From the NCBI GenBank assembly GCA_002352705.1, contig DEIW01000012.1, positions 5,475-14,846 on the forward strand: DNA of 9,372 nt, given 5' to 3'. This stretch comes from Bacteroidales bacterium UBA2764. GTDB taxonomy: Bacteria > Bacteroidota > Bacteroidia > Bacteroidales > Paludibacteraceae. Below, in pieces: positions 7,941 to 9,372 of this stretch. The position numbers and the translations under genes were made by a program. Below the pieces are notes generated by a model. It saw nothing but the letters and a program-made list of their open reading frames with translations, had not been told where the DNA came from and did not search any database. Positions within the stretch are counted from its first letter, which is position 1; every line of letters starts with the position of its first letter.

Positions 7941-8100
7941 ATAGGTAGACCTAAGTAGTCCTAAGTAGTCATAGGTAGACCTAAGTAGTCATAGGTAGTC
8001 CTAAGTAGTCATAGGTAGACCTAAGTAGTCATAGGTAGACCTAAGTAGTCATAGGTAGTCCTAAGTAGTCATAGGTAACCCTTGGGAGTCCTATGACTCC
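7941..8100. repeat. 10-bp tandem array between four-helix gene and giant gene
   Basis: Sixteen consecutive 10-base units fill most of the 184-base spacer: 13 clean and three degenerate ones at 8071-8100. Two unit types mostly alternate: CTAAGTAGTC (7951, 7961, 7981, 8001, 8021, 8041, 8061) and ATAGGTAGAC or ATAGGTAGTC (7941, 7971, 7991, 8011, 8031, 8051). This gives a 20-base higher-order period with partly palindromic junctions such as TAGGTAGACCTA. The degenerate end contains the stop codon of the four-helix gene (8091-8093). The short remainder (7907-7940) reads, on the coding strand, as an A-run followed by an A/C-rich leader to the giant gene; I see no TAnnTTTG promoter there. Confidence 0.95.
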
Positions 8101-8663
8101 GGGTGGGTGTTGCGGTACTGGAGGCGTGCGCGTGTCATCGCTTCGCGGATGCCGCCATTCTCAACAAAAACCTGCTCCTTTACTCCTATATATTTATTCA
8201 TCATTACATCTACCTGGTGGCACATTGTGATTGCCATATTTGCTATCTCCTCATCGTTCATCTTCGCCACTTGCACCATGAATGGTTCACTGTCATTCGT
8301 CTCGCGGCAGAACTTGCGAAGCGCTTCGTACCTTGGGTGTTTCTCGTTCCATGCTGCCATTTTTCTTGCCCGCAGATAGTCTTCGAAATCCGCTTGTAGC
8401 TCTTTGAGGCTTGCGCGCGCTACGTTCAGGAGTTTGATTTCCGTCTCGCTGGACGTAGCTGCGGCTTCTGAGCCTTCAATAATATTTTGTTTGCCGCTTC
8501 TCGCAGCCTGTATCATCTGGTCTATCGTTCGGTCACCTTTTGTTAAAAACCTCTCACAAAAATCAAACGTCACATCGTATAAAGCCACCGACTTGCGATA
8601 AAATAATAGTTCTTTATAGTTCGGCACACTCTGCACAAAATAGTGTGTGGTGTTCTTACTCAT
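8091..8663 (-). CDS. Four-helix-bundle protein with C-terminal suffix domain (S23/Avd-like)
   Basis: This 190-residue protein belongs to the four-helix-bundle superfamily that includes proteins encoded in 23S rRNA intervening sequences (S23) and the Avd accessory proteins of diversity-generating retroelements. The core signature is visible at about 55-67 (ARSGKQNIIEGSEA), where relatives have an S/A-rich helix ending in N-I-x-E-G. It is followed by the helix around LNVARASLKELQ (79-90) and FEDYL (93-97). Residues about 130-180, with the GGIREAMTRAR block at 170-180, match the extra 'suffix' domain found in Bacteroidales members. There is no signal peptide or membrane segment, so it should be cytoplasmic. 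Biochemical function is unknown; basic patches suggest nucleic-acid or protein binding. The gene is second in a probable operon, 61 bases after the small exported protein gene, without its own consensus promoter. Both flanking spacers carry the same 10-base repeat family. No reverse transcriptase or rRNA is present, so neither known relative's role applies directly. Confidence 0.88.
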   Translation of the reverse strand: MSKNTTHYFVQSVPNYKELLFYRKSVALYDVTFDFCERFLTKGDRTIDQMIQAARSGKQNIIEGSEAAATSSETEIKLLNVARASLKELQADFEDYLRARKMAAWNEKHPRYEALRKFCRETNDSEPFMVQVAKMNDEEIANMAITMCHQVDVMMNKYIGVKEQVFVENGGIREAMTRARLQYRNTHPES

Positions 8664-8694
8664 GGTAGTTAGGGGTTAGAGTTTTTGGGTAATT

Positions 8695-8734
8695 ATAGGT
8701 AGTCCTAGGTTGACCTATGATGACCTATGATTTC
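8695..8734. repeat. Short 10-bp repeat array upstream of the four-helix gene
   Basis: Four 10-base units, ATAGGTAGTC (8695), CTAGGTTGAC (8705), CTATGATGAC (8715) and CTATGATTTC (8725), lie between the small exported protein gene and the four-helix gene. The 13-mer ATAGGTAGTCCTA is identical to sequence in the larger array (for example 7991-8003) and has the same orientation. The last unit contains the stop codon of the upstream gene (8725-8727), just as in the other spacer. The rest of the spacer (8664-8694) is a short leader with no promoter match. Confidence 0.8.
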
Positions 8735-9084
8735 TTAGTTTTTCTGAGGGCTACTACTCCCGCGAAAGCGAGGGCGAAAATCGCCAGTACCCATGGTTCT
8801 CCGACGGGATATTCGTCAGCGGGCGGCGTATCCGGTCCCAGAATCTTGCCGCGACGGATATTGCCATGATGACCGGAGCCGCTACTGATCCCAACTTCGC
8901 TTTGCTCGGAAGGAGTAGTAGCGGAAAAAGGTTCATAGACGGTACCGTTGTATTTCGTACCGTTGTTCATTATCTGATGGCTCTGGAAGGTCTGTGCAGC
9001 CGGAGCGTCGAACTCGTACACAGGCAGGGCATATGCATAGGCAAAGCCTATAGAAAATAATAAATATAGAAAAATGCGTTTCAT
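8725..9084 (-). CDS. Small exported protein with PVGEPW motif, C-terminal membrane helix and basic tail
   Basis: I do not recognise a named family for this 119-residue protein. A clear signal peptide covers residues 1-19 (MKRIFLYLLFSIGFAYAYA, likely cut before Leu20). The middle (20-92) is low in hydrophobic residues, with many Ser, Thr, Pro and Gly and a basic NIRRGK patch at 75-80. The end has three parts: PVGEPW (93-98), a membrane helix (98-113) and a basic RKTKK (114-118). That layout resembles CTERM-type sorting tails that are processed or anchored at the membrane, but it is not a motif I can assign to a known sortase. I chose the ATG at 9084 because the signal peptide begins there and the promoter lies just upstream. 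The in-frame ATG at 9156 lies upstream of that promoter and would put 24 basic residues before the signal peptide. It is the first gene of the probable operon, and its TAG stop lies inside the 10-base repeat array. Confidence 0.75.
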   Translation of the reverse strand: MKRIFLYLLFSIGFAYAYALPVYEFDAPAAQTFQSHQIMNNGTKYNGTVYEPFSATTPSEQSEVGISSGSGHHGNIRRGKILGPDTPPADEYPVGEPWVLAIFALAFAGVVALRKTKKS

Positions 9085-9104
9085 GGTCTTTTGCAAAAAG
9101 CGTA

Positions 9105-9136
9105 CAAAGTTACACTTTTTTCTTCGAACCTGCAAA
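9105..9136 (-). promoter_or_regulatory. Promoter of the three-gene operon, Bacteroidota type
   Basis: On the minus strand TAACTTTG (9112 down to 9105) fits the -7 consensus TAnnTTTG, and TTTG (9136 down to 9133) lies 20 bases upstream as the -33 element. The ATG at 9084 follows after about 20 bases. No other match of this quality is visible ahead of the four-helix or giant genes, so it probably drives all three. Confidence 0.8.
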
Positions 9137-9186
9137 TTTTTACACAAAAAATGCATATTTTTTTACTTTTTTGTTGAAAATAGCAT

Positions 9187-9220
9187 AAAAAGAGAGACTT
9201 CGTGTCAAAGTCTCTCTTTT
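9187..9220 (-). terminator. Strong hairpin terminator after the right-end gene
   Basis: AAAAGAGAGACTT (9188-9200) pairs perfectly over 13 bases with AAGTCTCTCTTTT (9208-9220) around a seven-base loop. Read on the minus strand the hairpin ends in a T run (9191-9187), fitting termination of the gene that stops at 9271, about 50 bases earlier. The symmetrical A and T runs could allow some function in the other direction, but no plus-strand gene is seen here. Confidence 0.8.
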
Positions 9221-9270
9221 GGGGGCGGTGAACCTCGGCAAATCTTGATTCTCCGGGGTCGTCCTATGCA

Positions 9271-9372
9271 TCAAATCCAGCGGACGTAGCAGAAGTCCAT
9301 GCGGTGAGGGAGCAGTTCGTTCTGCGGATACATACGCAGACCGAATTTCATACCTCCGGCATAGTCGAGCTG
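9271..9372 (-). CDS. C-terminal end of an alpha-glucan phosphorylase-like protein (partial)
   Basis: Thirty-three codons run from the right edge to a TGA at 9271, so only the protein's C-terminus is visible. The sequence includes LDYAGGMKFGLRMYPQN, then LLPHRMDFCYVRWI at the very end. This looks like a conserved soluble-enzyme terminus rather than random sequence, and it reminds me of Bacteroidota alpha-glucan phosphorylase or glycogen-synthase-type proteins. That identification is from memory of the tail alone and may be wrong. The frame is open to the edge, and a strong terminator follows the stop, both supporting a real gene. It is separate from the downstream operon, which has its own promoter. 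Confidence 0.5.
   Translation of the reverse strand, partial: QLDYAGGMKFGLRMYPQNELLPHRMDFCYVRWI

Noticed and set aside
7941..8100. CRISPR array
   Set aside because: Units are 10 bases, directly abutting, with no unique spacers and no cas genes in the window.
8091..8663. Avd gene of a diversity-generating retroelement
   Set aside because: The fold family is related, but there is no reverse transcriptase, no template and variable repeat pair, and the suffix domain marks a different subgroup.
9085..9156. Longer start for the small exported protein (ATG at 9156)
   Set aside because: The region contains the -33 and -7 promoter elements and would place basic sequence ahead of an ordinary signal peptide that starts at the ATG at 9084.

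Overview
The window looks like a chromosomal segment from a Bacteroidota bacterium, most likely order Bacteroidales. Three things point there. Two promoters match the Bacteroidota form (a TTTG-like -33 element, then TAnnTTTG about 20 nt downstream). There is a very large secreted protein with Listeria-Bacteroides (InlB B-type) repeats and a Bacteroidales-type C-terminal tail. There is also a four-helix-bundle gene with the 'suffix' domain common in that order. All supported genes lie on the minus strand, so transcription runs from high to low coordinates.

Layout, right to left in transcription order. Positions 9271-9372 hold the last 33 codons of a gene that enters from outside, possibly an alpha-glucan phosphorylase, and it is closed by a strong hairpin terminator (9187-9220). 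A clear promoter (9105-9136) then starts a probable three-gene operon. Its first gene (8725-9084) encodes a 119-residue exported protein with a PVGEPW motif, one membrane helix and a basic tail. The second (8091-8663) encodes a 190-residue four-helix-bundle protein of the S23/Avd-like superfamily. The third (794-7906) encodes a 2370-residue secreted modular protein with InlB-like repeats and a CBM26-like starch-binding module. The operon ends at a UUCG-loop terminator (616-640). Immediately beyond it panD (203-544) has its own promoter and encodes aspartate 1-decarboxylase. Positions 1-202 hold no recognised gene but are dense in hairpins.

The most unusual signal is a set of short tandem arrays with a period of about one DNA helical turn. 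The four-helix-bundle gene is flanked on both sides by the same 10-bp repeat family (7941-8100 and 8695-8734). In both spacers the array begins exactly at the TCATAG stop context of the upstream gene. A separate 11-bp unit, repeated three times without error (7812-7844), lies inside the giant gene between its start codon and its signal peptide. Losing one copy would destroy the signal peptide and end translation after 59 residues. The 3' untranslated region of the giant gene also shows degenerate 11-bp spacing (661-704).

Working model (inference): one transcript makes a small membrane-anchored exported protein, a small helical protein and a giant surface or secreted protein. The arrays between and inside the genes could tune or switch expression of the giant protein, or could mark the four-helix gene as a unit that inserts between genes. 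panD and the right-end gene appear to be independently transcribed metabolic neighbours.
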